Shown: positions 6,926 to 16,108 of the stretch, piece by piece
Layout of the letters: every line of letters starts with the position of its first letter
Position numbering within the stretch: the stretch's first letter is position 1
Assembly: GCF_000411455.1 (NCBI RefSeq)
Contig: NZ_KE150458.1
Location: forward strand, 62,001 to 126,000
DNA length: 64,000 nucleotides
DNA from: Microbacterium sp. oral taxon 186 str. F0373
GTDB lineage: Bacteria; Actinomycetota; Actinomycetes; Actinomycetales; Microbacteriaceae
Direction: 5' to 3'
Program-made: the position numbers and the translations under genes
Notes under the pieces: generated by a model
The model's input: only the letters and a program-made list of their open reading frames with translations
Databases searched by the model: none
What the model was told of the DNA's origin: nothing

Positions 6926-9838
6926 GTGACCACGACCTCAGCGCCGAATCAGGCCACGCCGAACCCCGTCCGTCGCGCGATTGCCATCACGCTCGCGGTC
7001 ATCGCGGTCGTCGTGGTGGGCTTCTTCGTCTTCGCGAGCCTCTACGCCGATTGGCTCTGGTACGACCAGCTCGGGTTCTCGAGCGTCCTGTGGACGCAGT
7101 GGACGGCGCGCGTGATCATGTTCGTCGTCGGCTTCCTGGCGATGGCCGTGCCCGTCTTCATCGCGATCCAGCTCGCCTACCGTCTGCGCCCGGTCTACGC
7201 GCGTCTGACCTCTCAGCTCGATCACTACCAGGAGGTCGTGGAGCCGCTGCGTCGCCTGGCGATGTGGGGCATCCCGGTCTTCTTCGGCTTCTTTGCGGGC
7301 TTCGCCGCCTCGGCGCAGTGGCAAACGGCCTGGCTGTGGTTCAACCGCGTCGACACCGGCGATCTCGATCCGCAGTTCCAGATGGACACGGGCTTCTACC
7401 TGTTCTCGCTGCCGTTCTTCAGTTCCGTGCTCGGGTTCGCGTCGGCCGTGCTGCTCGTCTCGCTGCTGCTCTCGGCACTCGTCGCCTATCTGTACGGATC
7501 GGTGCGCGTCGGGCAGCGTGAGCTGCGCATCTCCAAGGCCGCGCGCATCCAGCTTGCGGTGCTCGCGGGCCTCTACCTGCTGGTGCAGGGTGTGAGCATT
7601 TGGCTCGACCGCTACAAGACACTGACTCAGCAGAGCGATCGCATCACCGGCGCGAGCTACGTCGATGACCATGCGGTGATCCCCGGCCTGACGATCATCG
7701 CCATCGCGGCCGCGATCGTCGCCGTCCTCTTCTTCGTGACCGCGATCATCGGGCGGTGGCGGTTCCCGCTGATCGGTGTGGGCCTGCTCGTCGTCTCTGC
7801 CCTGGTCGTCGGCGTGGCGTACCCGTGGGTCGTGACCAACCTGCAGGTGCGTCCGAATCAGGAGACGCTGGAGAGCCCGTACTACCAGCGCAACATCGAC
7901 GCCACGAAGAAGGCCTACGGCATCGACGGCCTCACCAAGAACGACTTCCAGGCGGTCACGAACGTCGCACCCGGCCAGCTCCGCTCCGATGCCCAGACGA
8001 CGGCGTCGATCCGCATCATGGACCCCGCGATCATCTCGCCCACGGTGCGTCAGATCGAGCAGTACCGCGCGTACTACCAGTTCACCAACCCGCTCGATGT
8101 CGACCGCTATCAGATCGACGGCAAGTCCCAGGACACGGTCGTGTCGGTGCGTGAGCTGAACATGGCCCAGCTCGGTCAGGCCGCGTCGTGGTACAACTCG
8201 ACCCTGGTCTACACGCACGGCTACGGGATGGTGGCGGCCAAGGGCAATGAGCGCACGGCCGACGGCAATCCCGTCTTCATCGAGCGCGGCATCCCGACCA
8301 CCGGCGCGCTCACCACGAGCGAGAAGTACGAGCCGCGCATCTACTTCGGCGAGAACTCGCCACCGTACTCGATCGTGGGCGCCCCGGAGGGCACCCCCGA
8401 CATCGAGCTGGACTACCCGCGCGGCACGGGCGATGCGGCGCAGACGAAGACGACCTTCGAAGGAAACGGAGGGCCGAACGTCGGCAACCCCTTCAACCGT
8501 CTGATCTACTCGCTGAAGTTCCAGTCGACCGACATCCTGCTTTCTGACGGCATCAACGCGGACTCGCAGATCCTCTACGACCGCGATCCGATCGACCGCG
8601 TCAACAAGGTCGCGCCGTACCTCGAGCTCGACAACGACCCGTACCCGTCGGTCGTCGACGGACGCATCGTCTGGATCGTCGACGGTTACACGCTGAGCGC
8701 GAACTACCCGTACTCGTCGATCGTGAGCCTGCGCGACGCGATCAGCGACACGACGAACACGACGCCGCGCGTGGCCCTCGACGACGTCAACTACATTCGC
8801 AACTCCGTCAAGGCCACCGTCGACGCGTATGACGGCAAGGTGACCCTGTACGCGTGGGATGACACCGATCCGCTGCTGAAGGCGTGGCAGAAGATCTACC
8901 CGTCGACGGTGAAGCCGCTGTCGGACATGAGCGCCGACCTCATGAGCCACGTGCGCTACCCGACCGATCTGTTCAAGGTGCAGCGCGCCATGCTCGGCAC
9001 CTACCACGTGGACGATGCGGGGTCGTTCTACCAGCGTGACAACGCTTGGAAGACCCCCAACGATCCGACGCAGAAGAACCCGGTGCTGCAGCCGCCGTAC
9101 TACCTGACGATGAAGATGCCGGGACAGGATGCCGCGAGCTACTCCATGTTCACGACGTTCATCCCGGGCGGTGACGACACCCGCAACGTGCTCATGGGGT
9201 ACCTGTCGGTGGACTCGGATGCCGGGGCCACGGCGGGCGTCAAGAGTCCGAACTACGGCAAGCTGCGCATGCTGGAGATCAACGCTGAGACGCCGGTGCC
9301 CGGACCCGGACAGGTGCAGAACACGTTCGACGCCGATCCGAGCGTGTCCGCGTTCATCAACATCCTGAAACAGGGACAGTCGGATGTCATCAACGGCAAC
9401 CTGCTGACGTTGCCGGTCGGTGGGGGACTGCTCTACGTCCAGCCGGTGTTCGTGCAGTCGTCCGGCTCGACGAAGCTTCCGACGCTGCAGAAGGTGCTCG
9501 TGGCCTTCGGTAACCAGGTCGCCTTCGAGAGCACGCTCCAAGATGCGCTCGACAAGCTGTTCGGTGGCGACTCGGGCGCGAGCGCCGGGGACGGCGACGT
9601 CACCCCGTCGGCGACGCCGAGCCCCTCTGCGACCGCCGGCTCGGGGTCCGGCTCGGGTGCGACCGGCGGCGGCACCGGGACCAGCGTCGAGTTCCAGGCG
9701 GCGCTCAAGGACGCGCAGCAGGCGATGCTGGATCGGCAGAGCGCCCTGACGCAGGGCGACTGGACGAAGTACGGCGAAGCGGACGCACGGCTGACGGCGG
9801 CGCTGCAGAAGCTGATCCAGCTGGAGGGTCAGGGCTGA
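6926..9838 (+). CDS. UPF0182 family large membrane protein
   Basis: A 970-residue protein of the UPF0182/COG1615 family. The first third has about seven membrane helices (for example around residues 15-37, 58-85, 110-130, 165-190, 210-225, 255-275 and 285-300); the rest is a long outward-facing domain, starting near YYQRNIDATKKAYG, with many aromatic and acidic residues. The tail contains a Ser/Gly/Thr-rich linker (about 885-920) and a short Gln/Ala-rich helix. The role of the family is not established. The GTG start has only a weak upstream site. A bidirectional terminator follows. Confidence 0.9.
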   Translation: MTTTSAPNQATPNPVRRAIAITLAVIAVVVVGFFVFASLYADWLWYDQLGFSSVLWTQWTARVIMFVVGFLAMAVPVFIAIQLAYRLRPVYARLTSQLDHYQEVVEPLRRLAMWGIPVFFGFFAGFAASAQWQTAWLWFNRVDTGDLDPQFQMDTGFYLFSLPFFSSVLGFASAVLLVSLLLSALVAYLYGSVRVGQRELRISKAARIQLAVLAGLYLLVQGVSIWLDRYKTLTQQSDRITGASYVDDHAVIPGLTIIAIAAAIVAVLFFVTAIIGRWRFPLIGVGLLVVSALVVGVAYPWVVTNLQVRPNQETLESPYYQRNIDATKKAYGIDGLTKNDFQAVTNVAPGQLRSDAQTTASIRIMDPAIISPTVRQIEQYRAYYQFTNPLDVDRYQIDGKSQDTVVSVRELNMAQLGQAASWYNSTLVYTHGYGMVAAKGNERTADGNPVFIERGIPTTGALTTSEKYEPRIYFGENSPPYSIVGAPEGTPDIELDYPRGTGDAAQTKTTFEGNGGPNVGNPFNRLIYSLKFQSTDILLSDGINADSQILYDRDPIDRVNKVAPYLELDNDPYPSVVDGRIVWIVDGYTLSANYPYSSIVSLRDAISDTTNTTPRVALDDVNYIRNSVKATVDAYDGKVTLYAWDDTDPLLKAWQKIYPSTVKPLSDMSADLMSHVRYPTDLFKVQRAMLGTYHVDDAGSFYQRDNAWKTPNDPTQKNPVLQPPYYLTMKMPGQDAASYSMFTTFIPGGDDTRNVLMGYLSVDSDAGATAGVKSPNYGKLRMLEINAETPVPGPGQVQNTFDADPSVSAFINILKQGQSDVINGNLLTLPVGGGLLYVQPVFVQSSGSTKLPTLQKVLVAFGNQVAFESTLQDALDKLFGGDSGASAGDGDVTPSATPSPSATAGSGSGSGATGGGTGTSVEFQAALKDAQQAMLDRQSALTQGDWTKYGEADARLTAALQKLIQLEGQG

Positions 9839-9845
9839 GTTCGCA

Positions 9846-9891
9846 CGCAGGAGCGAAGGGCCGGGGGCGTGATGCCTCCGGCCCTTCTGCG
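9846..9891. terminator. Bidirectional terminator between UPF0182 gene and carotenoid operon
   Basis: A long inverted repeat with core arms GAAGGGCCGGGGGC and GCCTCCGGCCCTTC, flanked by CGCAG/CTGCG. It lies between two convergent genes, which fits a shared hairpin terminator. There is no clear T-run, as is common in this GC-rich group. Confidence 0.75.
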
Positions 9892-9922
9892 TGGTCGCGT
9901 GAGGATGCGCGCGCCGGGGTCG

Positions 9923-10795
9923 TCAGCGGCCGAGCGCGTACCAGATCAGCAGCAGCGTGACCGCGAAGCCCGTGAACTGATTGAGCCAGAGGAAGCGATC
10001 CCACCCGCGTGTGGCGCGCTCGGCATCCTCATCGGCAACGTTGCGGTACGGCCACACGGTGACGATGTAGGGCAGCGCGAGCACCGCTGCCAGCGGGCCC
10101 GGCCATGCGGCGCCGAGCATCATGACGCCGGCGGCGGCGTAGCCGGCGATCGCGAGACGGACGGTGGCGCGGGCGCCGAAGACCGTGGCGATCGATGAGA
10201 TGCCGGCCTGGCGATCCGCCACGACGTCCTGCACGGCCCCGAATGCGTGCGAGGCGATCCCCCAGAGGGCGAAGGCGCCGATCACCGCCCCCAGCTGCCA
10301 CGTCCACGTCGCGCCTGCCAGCACGAGAGCGTAGACCGCGGGGGAGAAGAAGTGGATGCTGCTGGTCACGGAGTCGGCGAGGGGACGCTCCTTCAAGCGG
10401 AGGGGAGGCGCCGAGTAGAAGACGACGAAGAAGAGGCTCACCGCCAGCACCAGCCAGGAGACAGGCGTACCGACGGCAACGAGGTACACCACGAACGGGA
10501 GGCACGACAGTGCGGCTGCCCACAGCGTGGTGCGGTGCAGACGGCGCTCCAGCACGGCGCCGTGAGCGCCGCCCTTGCGCGGATTGCGGAGGTCGGACTC
10601 GTAGTCGAAGACATCGTTGATCCCGTACATCGCCAGGTTGTAGGGGATCAGGAAGAAGAGGGTTCCGATGATCAGGGGCGCGTCGACCCTGCCGGTCGTG
10701 AGGAGCATGGCCGCCGCAAAGGGGTAGGCCGTGTTGACCCAGCTGACCGGTCGGGAAGAGAGCAGGAGCTGGCGTGCGGTGGCGGTCGCGGTCAT
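9923..10795 (-). CDS. crtEb: Lycopene elongase (UbiA-type prenyltransferase) CrtEb
   Basis: A 290-residue membrane prenyltransferase of the UbiA superfamily with seven to nine hydrophobic helices. The substrate motif NDVFDYESD (60-68) and a second acidic motif DVVADRQ (190-196) are both present. In C50 carotenoid pathways this enzyme adds C5 units from DMAPP to the ends of lycopene, giving flavuxanthin-like products. Its place as the last gene of a crt operon next to two small cyclase subunits supports that role over quinone biosynthesis. The start overlaps the upstream crtYf stop (ATGA). Confidence 0.9.
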   Translation of the reverse strand: MTATATARQLLLSSRPVSWVNTAYPFAAAMLLTTGRVDAPLIIGTLFFLIPYNLAMYGINDVFDYESDLRNPRKGGAHGAVLERRLHRTTLWAAALSCLPFVVYLVAVGTPVSWLVLAVSLFFVVFYSAPPLRLKERPLADSVTSSIHFFSPAVYALVLAGATWTWQLGAVIGAFALWGIASHAFGAVQDVVADRQAGISSIATVFGARATVRLAIAGYAAAGVMMLGAAWPGPLAAVLALPYIVTVWPYRNVADEDAERATRGWDRFLWLNQFTGFAVTLLLIWYALGR

Positions 10796-11136
10796 CGTGC
10801 GGGCTCCGTCTCGGTGTCGGTCGGGGCGGGAGGGACGCGTCGACGCGGGCGGAGAAGCTCAGCGATGGCCGGGACGGCGAAGGCGGCCACGATCGGGTAG
10901 GACAGGTCCTCGATGGGTGCCAGGCCCACACGGATGCCGCTGATGAGCGCGTCGGGGTAGGTGAACAGGCCCGCCGCGATCATCGCGTTGTCGAAGATCA
11001 CGGTGAGTGCGACGAGGATCACGGCCGTCACGACGCTTGCCGCCAGCCGCCTGCGCAGGCCGGGACGGCGAGCCGTCGCGGCGAACGCGAGCAGCCCGAG
11101 GACGGCGAACGGCGCGACGATCAGGGCGTACGTCAT
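10792..11136 (-). CDS. crtYf: C50 carotenoid cyclase subunit (CrtYf-like)
   Basis: A 114-residue membrane protein with three hydrophobic helices and the lycopene-cyclase-domain pattern FDNAMIAAGLFTYP...GIRVGLAPIEDLSYPI. It pairs with the adjacent CrtYe-like subunit to close the rings of the C50 backbone; both small subunits are normally needed. It overlaps the upstream crtYe stop and the downstream crtEb start by 4 bases each. Which of the two is Ye and which Yf is assigned by gene order only, and ring type (epsilon, gamma or beta) cannot be told from sequence. Confidence 0.85.
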   Translation of the reverse strand: MTYALIVAPFAVLGLLAFAATARRPGLRRRLAASVVTAVILVALTVIFDNAMIAAGLFTYPDALISGIRVGLAPIEDLSYPIVAAFAVPAIAELLRPRRRVPPAPTDTETEPAR

Positions 11137-11492
11137 AGCGCCTTCCGCACCCGCCCGCCCCGTGCGGTCAGCACCCGGATCACGGCAGCGTGGACGACCA
11201 GCGCCAGATAGCACAGGAAGGCGAGGAAGACCGGCTCTTCGATCGGAAGGTGCGGGGCCAGGTCGATCCCCAGAAGATAGGGGCTGTCGCCCTTGACGAA
11301 CACACCGGTGGCGATGCCGACGGCATCCCAGGCGAGAAAGAACACGGTCCCGACGAGGACCGCGGCGATCGCGCGCCCCCTCGTCGGACCGACGTGCCTG
11401 GGCGCCGACCACAGCACGAGTCGCAAGCGCGCATCCAGCACGATGATCCCTCCCAGCGACACCAGGAGGATGAGCAGATAGGCGCCGGGCAT
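11133..11492 (-). CDS. crtYe: C50 carotenoid cyclase subunit (CrtYe-like)
   Basis: A 119-residue membrane protein with three helices and the motif FLAWDAVGIATGVFVKG...GIDLAPHLPIEEPVFL, typical of heterodimeric carotenoid cyclase subunits. The conserved family start is MxxYLxxxLLSLxG, which matches the ATG at 11492 directly after the crtI stop; a GTG at 11540 in frame would add 16 Ala/Glu/Thr-rich residues and overlap crtI by 47 bases. It acts with the next gene product on C50 acyclic carotenoids. Confidence 0.85.
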   Translation of the reverse strand: MPGAYLLILLVSLGGIIVLDARLRLVLWSAPRHVGPTRGRAIAAVLVGTVFFLAWDAVGIATGVFVKGDSPYLLGIDLAPHLPIEEPVFLAFLCYLALVVHAAVIRVLTARGGRVRKAL

Positions 11493-11493
11493 C

Positions 11494-13089
11494 TCAGGCG
11501 TCGTCTCGGCCGGGGCCGACGCCCCGTCCTGCCCCGACACCGCTCGGTTCTGGCAGGCGGGCCGCGCCGTCGTCGCCGCGAAGCCGTTTGACGACCAGTT
11601 CGGCGGAGATCAGGCACATCGGAAGGCCGATGCCCGGCAGCACCGACGTGCCGGCGTAGAACAGTCCGCCGACCTTTCGCGATGCGTTGCGAGGTCGGAA
11701 GACGGCGCTCTGAGCAAGAGTGTGCGCGAGCCCCAGAGCACCGCCACGCCACGCCCCCAGATCGGCTTCGAAGTCGGCCGGCGCGATCGTGCGTCGCACG
11801 CGGATGCGGGCCGCGAGGTCCGGGATGCCGGTCCATGCGGCGATCTGGGCGATGACGCGATCCGCGGCTTCCTCGATCAGGGGCGCTCCTGTTCCACCGA
11901 TCCCACCGCGCCCGAGCGACGGGTCGGCGGGCATCGGAACGAGCACGAACAGGTTCTCGCTGCCGACCGGTGCCACCGTCGGGTCGGTGGCCGACGGGCG
12001 GCACACGTAGAGCGAGGCGGGGTCGGGGATCCGCGTGTCACGCCCGAACACGTCGCCGAAGTTCTTCTGCCAGTCGCGGGCGAACAGCAGCGTGTGGTGA
12101 GCCAGCTCCGGCAGTTCGCCCTCGACGCCGAGCAGCAGCAGGAGGGCGCCCGGGCCCGGATTGCGCCGTCGCCACCACCGTTGCGGGTAGGTCTGCAACG
12201 ACGCGGGCAGCATCGTCGTCTCGGTCGCGTGCAGGTCCGCCGAGGAGACGACGATGTCGGCCTCGTGCACCGTTCCGTCGGCCAGGCGGATGCCGATCGC
12301 GCGCGCGTCCTGAGTGAGGATCTCCGCCACCGGCGACGACGTGTGCAGCGTGGCGCCCTGGGCCTCGGCGACACGGGCGACGGCCGCGATGACCTCCGTG
12401 AAGCCGCCCTGTGGGTAGAGGACCCCTTCGTCCAAATCGAGGTGGCTCATGAGGTGATACAGGCTCGGTGCGTCGAAGGGTGACGACCCGAGGAAGACGG
12501 CCGGATAGCCCAGGATCTGGCGAAGGACGGGATCGGAGAAGCGGCGTGCGACGTGATCGTGGAGCGAGCGGGTGAGCAGGGGGGCGAGGCGGGGGAGCTG
12601 GCCGGCGACGGCCGGGGATCGCAGACCCTTGGTGGAGGCGTAGGTGTCGTACAGGAATCGCGACACGGCAAGCTCGTACGCATCGTGCGCCGAGTCGAGG
12701 TACTCGTCGAGGCGGGCTCCGGCCCCGGGCTCCCGGCTCTCGAAGAGCTCCCGCGCCTGAGCGCGTCCCGACACGACATCGATCGGGGTGCTGGATGCGT
12801 CGCCGTCGGGCTCGGGGTAGACACGATAGGCGGGGGTCATTGGGATGAGATCGAGCTGCTGGGCCGCCGTCGTGCCGCACAGGCGGAAGAAGTGATCGAA
12901 GACCTCCGGCATGAGATACCAGCTCGGTCCGGTGTCGAAGCGGAAGCCATCGCTCTCCCACGAGCCCGCGCGCCCGCCCACCTCGTCCGCGGCCTCGTGG
13001 AGGTCGACCCTCCAGCCGTCGCGCGCGAGCAGGGCGGCGGTCGCGAGCCCGGAGATGCCTCCGCCGATGACCAGGGCCGTGCGGCTCAT
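11494..13089 (-). CDS. crtI: Phytoene desaturase CrtI
   Basis: A 531-residue FAD-dependent desaturase that converts phytoene to lycopene. The N-terminal dinucleotide-binding motif VIGGGISGLATAALLARDG (7-25) is followed by the GGRAGSW stretch, and the C-terminus has the CrtI signature region GLFYAGTSVLPGIGLPMCLISAELV. Length is normal. The ATG overlaps the crtB stop by 4 bases. The C-terminal 20 residues are Ala/Gly-rich and dispensable-looking. Confidence 0.93.
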   Translation of the reverse strand: MSRTALVIGGGISGLATAALLARDGWRVDLHEAADEVGGRAGSWESDGFRFDTGPSWYLMPEVFDHFFRLCGTTAAQQLDLIPMTPAYRVYPEPDGDASSTPIDVVSGRAQARELFESREPGAGARLDEYLDSAHDAYELAVSRFLYDTYASTKGLRSPAVAGQLPRLAPLLTRSLHDHVARRFSDPVLRQILGYPAVFLGSSPFDAPSLYHLMSHLDLDEGVLYPQGGFTEVIAAVARVAEAQGATLHTSSPVAEILTQDARAIGIRLADGTVHEADIVVSSADLHATETTMLPASLQTYPQRWWRRRNPGPGALLLLLGVEGELPELAHHTLLFARDWQKNFGDVFGRDTRIPDPASLYVCRPSATDPTVAPVGSENLFVLVPMPADPSLGRGGIGGTGAPLIEEAADRVIAQIAAWTGIPDLAARIRVRRTIAPADFEADLGAWRGGALGLAHTLAQSAVFRPRNASRKVGGLFYAGTSVLPGIGLPMCLISAELVVKRLRGDDGAARLPEPSGVGAGRGVGPGRDDA

Positions 13090-13940
13090 GGGGTGCTCCG
13101 TTTCGGGGGGCGGCCGGCGAGGGCGCGAGCCGCGATGGTTGCTTTGACGGGAGTGGGCACCGAGACGCGCACGGTCTCGTCGTCGTCGCGCAGGCGGCGG
13201 GCCAGCTCGGCGAACAGCCCGTGTGCGGTCGTCACCGCGCGCCGGCAGTCGACGGGCAGGTCGGCGATCGCCCGGGCCGCGGCATCCAGGTCGGCGTCGA
13301 TGCGGTCGAGGACGGCGATCCGGTCCCGGTGTCCGTCCTGGAGGCCGAGGTAGTCACGGCCCAGTCGGTTCTCGTCGTCCGCGCGGTCGCGGAGGAAGTT
13401 GACGTCCTGGAAGGCGGCGCCGAGGCGGCGGGCGCCCTCGACCAGCGTCGGGTCGGGGCTCAGCGGCGTGCTGCGACCGGCGTTGACGAAGATCTGCAGG
13501 CACATCAGACCGACCACCTCCGCCGACCCGTACACGTAGGCGTCGTGCGAGGCGTCGTCATGCTGCGTGCGCGTGAGGTCGGTGCGCATGGAGGCGAAGA
13601 AGGGGCGGATGAGATCATGGCCGATCCCGCATTCGCGCGCCGCCAGCGCGAACGCGTGAACGATGAGGTTGGTGCTGAAGCCGCGCGCGACCGCCGCCAG
13701 CGTCTCGGCTTCGAGCTCGTCCAGCAGCAGCCGCTGGGTGGGTGCCGGCAGGCCGGTCGCCTCGGCCGCGCCGTCGACGACCTCGTCCGCGACCCGTACG
13801 AGTGCGTAGACGCTGCGCACATGCGTGCGCACGCGCGGGCCGAGCAGGCGGCATGCCAGCGCGAACGACGTCGAGTAGGCCGTGATCACGGTCGCGGCCG
13901 CGTCCTGCGCGCACCGGTCGTACAGGGATCCACCGCTCAC
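13086..13940 (-). CDS. crtB: Phytoene synthase CrtB
   Basis: A 284-residue squalene/phytoene synthase joining two GGPP to give phytoene. The first Asp-rich motif is DEVVD (52-56), the second is DVNFLRDRADD near 180, and YVYGSAEVVGLMC is the family's conserved helix. The GTG start overlaps the crtE stop by 4 bases, which decides the start among several in-frame candidates. Confidence 0.92.
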   Translation of the reverse strand: MSGGSLYDRCAQDAAATVITAYSTSFALACRLLGPRVRTHVRSVYALVRVADEVVDGAAEATGLPAPTQRLLLDELEAETLAAVARGFSTNLIVHAFALAARECGIGHDLIRPFFASMRTDLTRTQHDDASHDAYVYGSAEVVGLMCLQIFVNAGRSTPLSPDPTLVEGARRLGAAFQDVNFLRDRADDENRLGRDYLGLQDGHRDRIAVLDRIDADLDAAARAIADLPVDCRRAVTTAHGLFAELARRLRDDDETVRVSVPTPVKATIAARALAGRPPKRSTP

Positions 13941-15004
13941 GGGATGCGCCCCTCGATCGTGTTCGCGACTTCGGCCAGCAGCGCGACGGCGGCAGGCGGC
14001 AGCGACGGCGATGCGGCCCGCGAGCGCGCTCGGCTGAGGCGGTCGTGAATGAGGGCGACCAGGTCGTCGCGTGCGCCGCTGGCCTCGAGTTCGCGCTGTG
14101 CGCGCCGCACGGCGATCGGACCCGTATGCGCGACGGCGAGAGCCGAGCTGACCCGCGGCCAGGCGGCGGTGTCGCGCGCGAGCGCGATGAGAGGAGTGCG
14201 CTTGGCTTCGCGAAGGTCGGCCCCCGGGTCGCGGCCGGCCTGACGACGTGAGCCGAACGTCCCGATGAGGTCGTCGACCAGTTGGAAGGCGAGCCCGAGG
14301 TCGGCCGCGGCGAGCGAGAGCTGCGCGCGGGCGGCATCGGTCGCACCGGCCATCACCGCTCCGGCCAGCAGCGGTGCTTCGAACGAGTAGGCGGCCGTCT
14401 TGTCGTGCGCGGCGCCGAGCAGCGCGTCGGTTTCGGGATAGTCCGCGCGGGCAGCGTGCTCGACGTCGGCGAGCTCGCCGGATGCCGAGACGAGGATCGC
14501 GTCGTCGATGATCTGAAGCAGGGCGACGCGTGTCGGAGCATCCACGGAGGCACACGCGACCAGTCGGCTCGCCTCGAACAGCAGGAGATCGCCGGCGAGC
14601 ACGGCCGCGGCGTCGCCGACGGTCGCCGCCTGGTCGCCCGACGCTCCGAAGGCTTGCGCGCGAGTGCGGAAGCGACCCGCGACGTTCGGGATGCCGCGCC
14701 GCTCCAGATCGCGATCGATGAGGTCGTCGTGCACGACGAAGGCGGTGTGCAGAAGTTCGAGGGCGGCGGCGACGTCCCAGACGGCCGCATCGGCGGCGTC
14801 GGGCGACCCGCCGAACGCGCGGTACGCCGCGACGACGAGCGCCGGCCGCAGGCGTTTGCCGTCCGCGGCGGCCGCGGATGTCGCGGCTGCCAGCGCCCGC
14901 GCGCCGTCGCCGAGGGGCGCGGCCCGGCGTTCGAGGCGCTTGAGCGCGCCGCCGATGGCGGCGTCGATACTCTGCCGCGCGTCGTCATCGAGGAGCGTGA
15001 TCAC
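13937..15004 (-). CDS. crtE: Geranylgeranyl diphosphate synthase CrtE
   Basis: A 355-residue trans-isoprenyl diphosphate synthase. The first Asp-rich motif is HDDLIDRD (92-99); the second region reads QLVDDLIGTFG (241-251), lacking the last Asp of DDxxD but matching the DDLxGxFG form usual in actinobacterial GGPP synthases. It makes the C20 precursor for CrtB. GTG at 15004 overlaps the idi stop (GTGA), so the operon begins with idi and is translationally coupled. Confidence 0.9.
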   Translation of the reverse strand: MITLLDDDARQSIDAAIGGALKRLERRAAPLGDGARALAAATSAAAADGKRLRPALVVAAYRAFGGSPDAADAAVWDVAAALELLHTAFVVHDDLIDRDLERRGIPNVAGRFRTRAQAFGASGDQAATVGDAAAVLAGDLLLFEASRLVACASVDAPTRVALLQIIDDAILVSASGELADVEHAARADYPETDALLGAAHDKTAAYSFEAPLLAGAVMAGATDAARAQLSLAAADLGLAFQLVDDLIGTFGSRRQAGRDPGADLREAKRTPLIALARDTAAWPRVSSALAVAHTGPIAVRRAQRELEASGARDDLVALIHDRLSRARSRAASPSLPPAAVALLAEVANTIEGRIP

Positions 15005-15549
15005 GACGCTCTCCGCACGCTGGCTTCTTCGAAGACGCCGAGCTGCTCGGCCTGGAGCACCAGCCACGGGCTGAAAGCCCAGGGGGTTGCCCGCAGCGAG
15101 ACGGCGAGATCGGACGGATCGACCCAACGGGCCTCGGCGACCTCGAGCGGGTTCAGGCGCGGTTCGTCGTCGACGAGCGCGGTGTAGACCGGGCAGATCT
15201 CGTGCTCGACGATGCCGCTCGCATCGACCGCGCGGTAGCGGAAGAGCGGCAGGGCGATCTGCACGTCGCGCAGGGCGACACCGAGCTCCTGCTCTGCGCG
15301 GCGGTGCACCGCGTCGATCACCGGTTCTGCCGGTCGCGGGTGTCCACAGAAGGAGTTGCTCCACACTCCGGGCCACGTCTTCTTGTCGAGTGCCCGGCGT
15401 GTGACCAGCGTCTCGCCGCGCGAGTTGTAGACGTGGCAGGAGAACGCGAGGTGAAGTGCGGTATCGGTGCCGTGGACGCTCGCCTTGGGCGCCGTGCCGA
15501 TCTCATCCCCGTTGTCGTCGAGCAGGACCACGTATTCTGTCGAGGACAC
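15001..15549 (-). CDS. idi: Isopentenyl-diphosphate delta-isomerase, type I
   Basis: A 182-residue Nudix-fold enzyme that interconverts IPP and DMAPP, supplying both CrtE and the lycopene elongase, which uses DMAPP. Catalytic Cys68 lies in NSFCGHPRP and the metal/acid glutamates are in EHEICPVY (115-117). It is the first gene of the carotenoid operon. The GTG start is preceded by AAGGAG at 6 bases, on the leader transcript that crosses the palindromic operator candidate. Confidence 0.93.
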   Translation of the reverse strand: MSSTEYVVLLDDNGDEIGTAPKASVHGTDTALHLAFSCHVYNSRGETLVTRRALDKKTWPGVWSNSFCGHPRPAEPVIDAVHRRAEQELGVALRDVQIALPLFRYRAVDASGIVEHEICPVYTALVDDEPRLNPLEVAEARWVDPSDLAVSLRATPWAFSPWLVLQAEQLGVFEEASVRRAS

Positions 15550-15563
15550 GAGCTTCTCCTTAT

Positions 15564-15587
15564 TGCTAGTTTAGCTAGCTATTTTAA
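15564..15587. promoter_or_regulatory. Operator/promoter candidate for carotenoid operon and MarR regulator
   Basis: The only AT-rich stretch in this neighbourhood. It holds a self-complementary TAGCTAGCTA (15572-15581) and a second GCTAG at 15565. On the minus strand TAAACT (15573-15568) could be the -10 of idi-crt, so a repressor bound at the palindrome would block it. In Corynebacterium a MarR-type CrtR represses a crt operon from a divergent promoter; the same arrangement here is inference. Confidence 0.6.
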
Positions 15588-15622
15588 GGGATACTACCTT
15601 TCGAGTGAGGGGGGTGTCCAGC

Positions 15623-16090
15623 GTGACAGACCGATGGATTCCGACGACCGACCGCGACCAGCTCGTGCGCGACGCGCTCGTCGCCGTGCGCTCCTTCAGC
15701 GATTCTATGGACCGCATGCACGGCGTGCTGCGCAGCGACATGGACATGAACGGATCCGATCTGGCGGCGCTGCGCATGCTGATCGTGCGAGAGCAGCGGG
15801 GTGAGTGGGTGTCGCCCCATGAGATCGCGAGACACCTCGCGATCTCGACGGCCTCGACGACGAAGCTTCTCGATCGCCTCGCCGAGCGCGGGCATATCGA
15901 GCGCCGGCCTCACCCCGCCGACCGACGCGCTCGCATCGTCGTGCTCACCGACCGCGCCCGCAGTGACTTCTTTCATCACCTGGGCGCGCGCATGGTGAAG
16001 ATGCGCGATGTGATGAACGCCTACACCGACGACGAGCTGCGTGTCGTCGCGCGCTTCCTCGACGACATGGACGACGCGATGGTCGACTGA
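15623..16090 (+). CDS. MarR-family transcriptional regulator (CrtR-like)
   Basis: A winged-helix protein of about 155 residues. The recognition region reads SPHEIARHLAISTASTTKLLDRLAERGHIERR and the wing is HPADRRARIVVLTD, typical of MarR. It diverges from idi-crtE-B-I-Ye-Yf-Eb across about 70 bases. GTG at 15623 is chosen because AGGGGGG lies about 9 bases upstream; GTG at 15605 is an alternative. The ligand may be a prenyl diphosphate by analogy with CrtR, which is not shown here. Confidence 0.82.
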   Translation: MTDRWIPTTDRDQLVRDALVAVRSFSDSMDRMHGVLRSDMDMNGSDLAALRMLIVREQRGEWVSPHEIARHLAISTASTTKLLDRLAERGHIERRPHPADRRARIVVLTDRARSDFFHHLGARMVKMRDVMNAYTDDELRVVARFLDDMDDAMVD

Positions 16091-16108
16091 GTCTCGCGTC
16101 GGGCTCAG

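Noticed and set aside
6938-9541. 867-residue open frame on the minus strand
   Set aside because: It lies fully opposite the UPF0182 gene and its Arg/His/Val-rich protein has no motif; long antisense frames are common in high-GC sequence.
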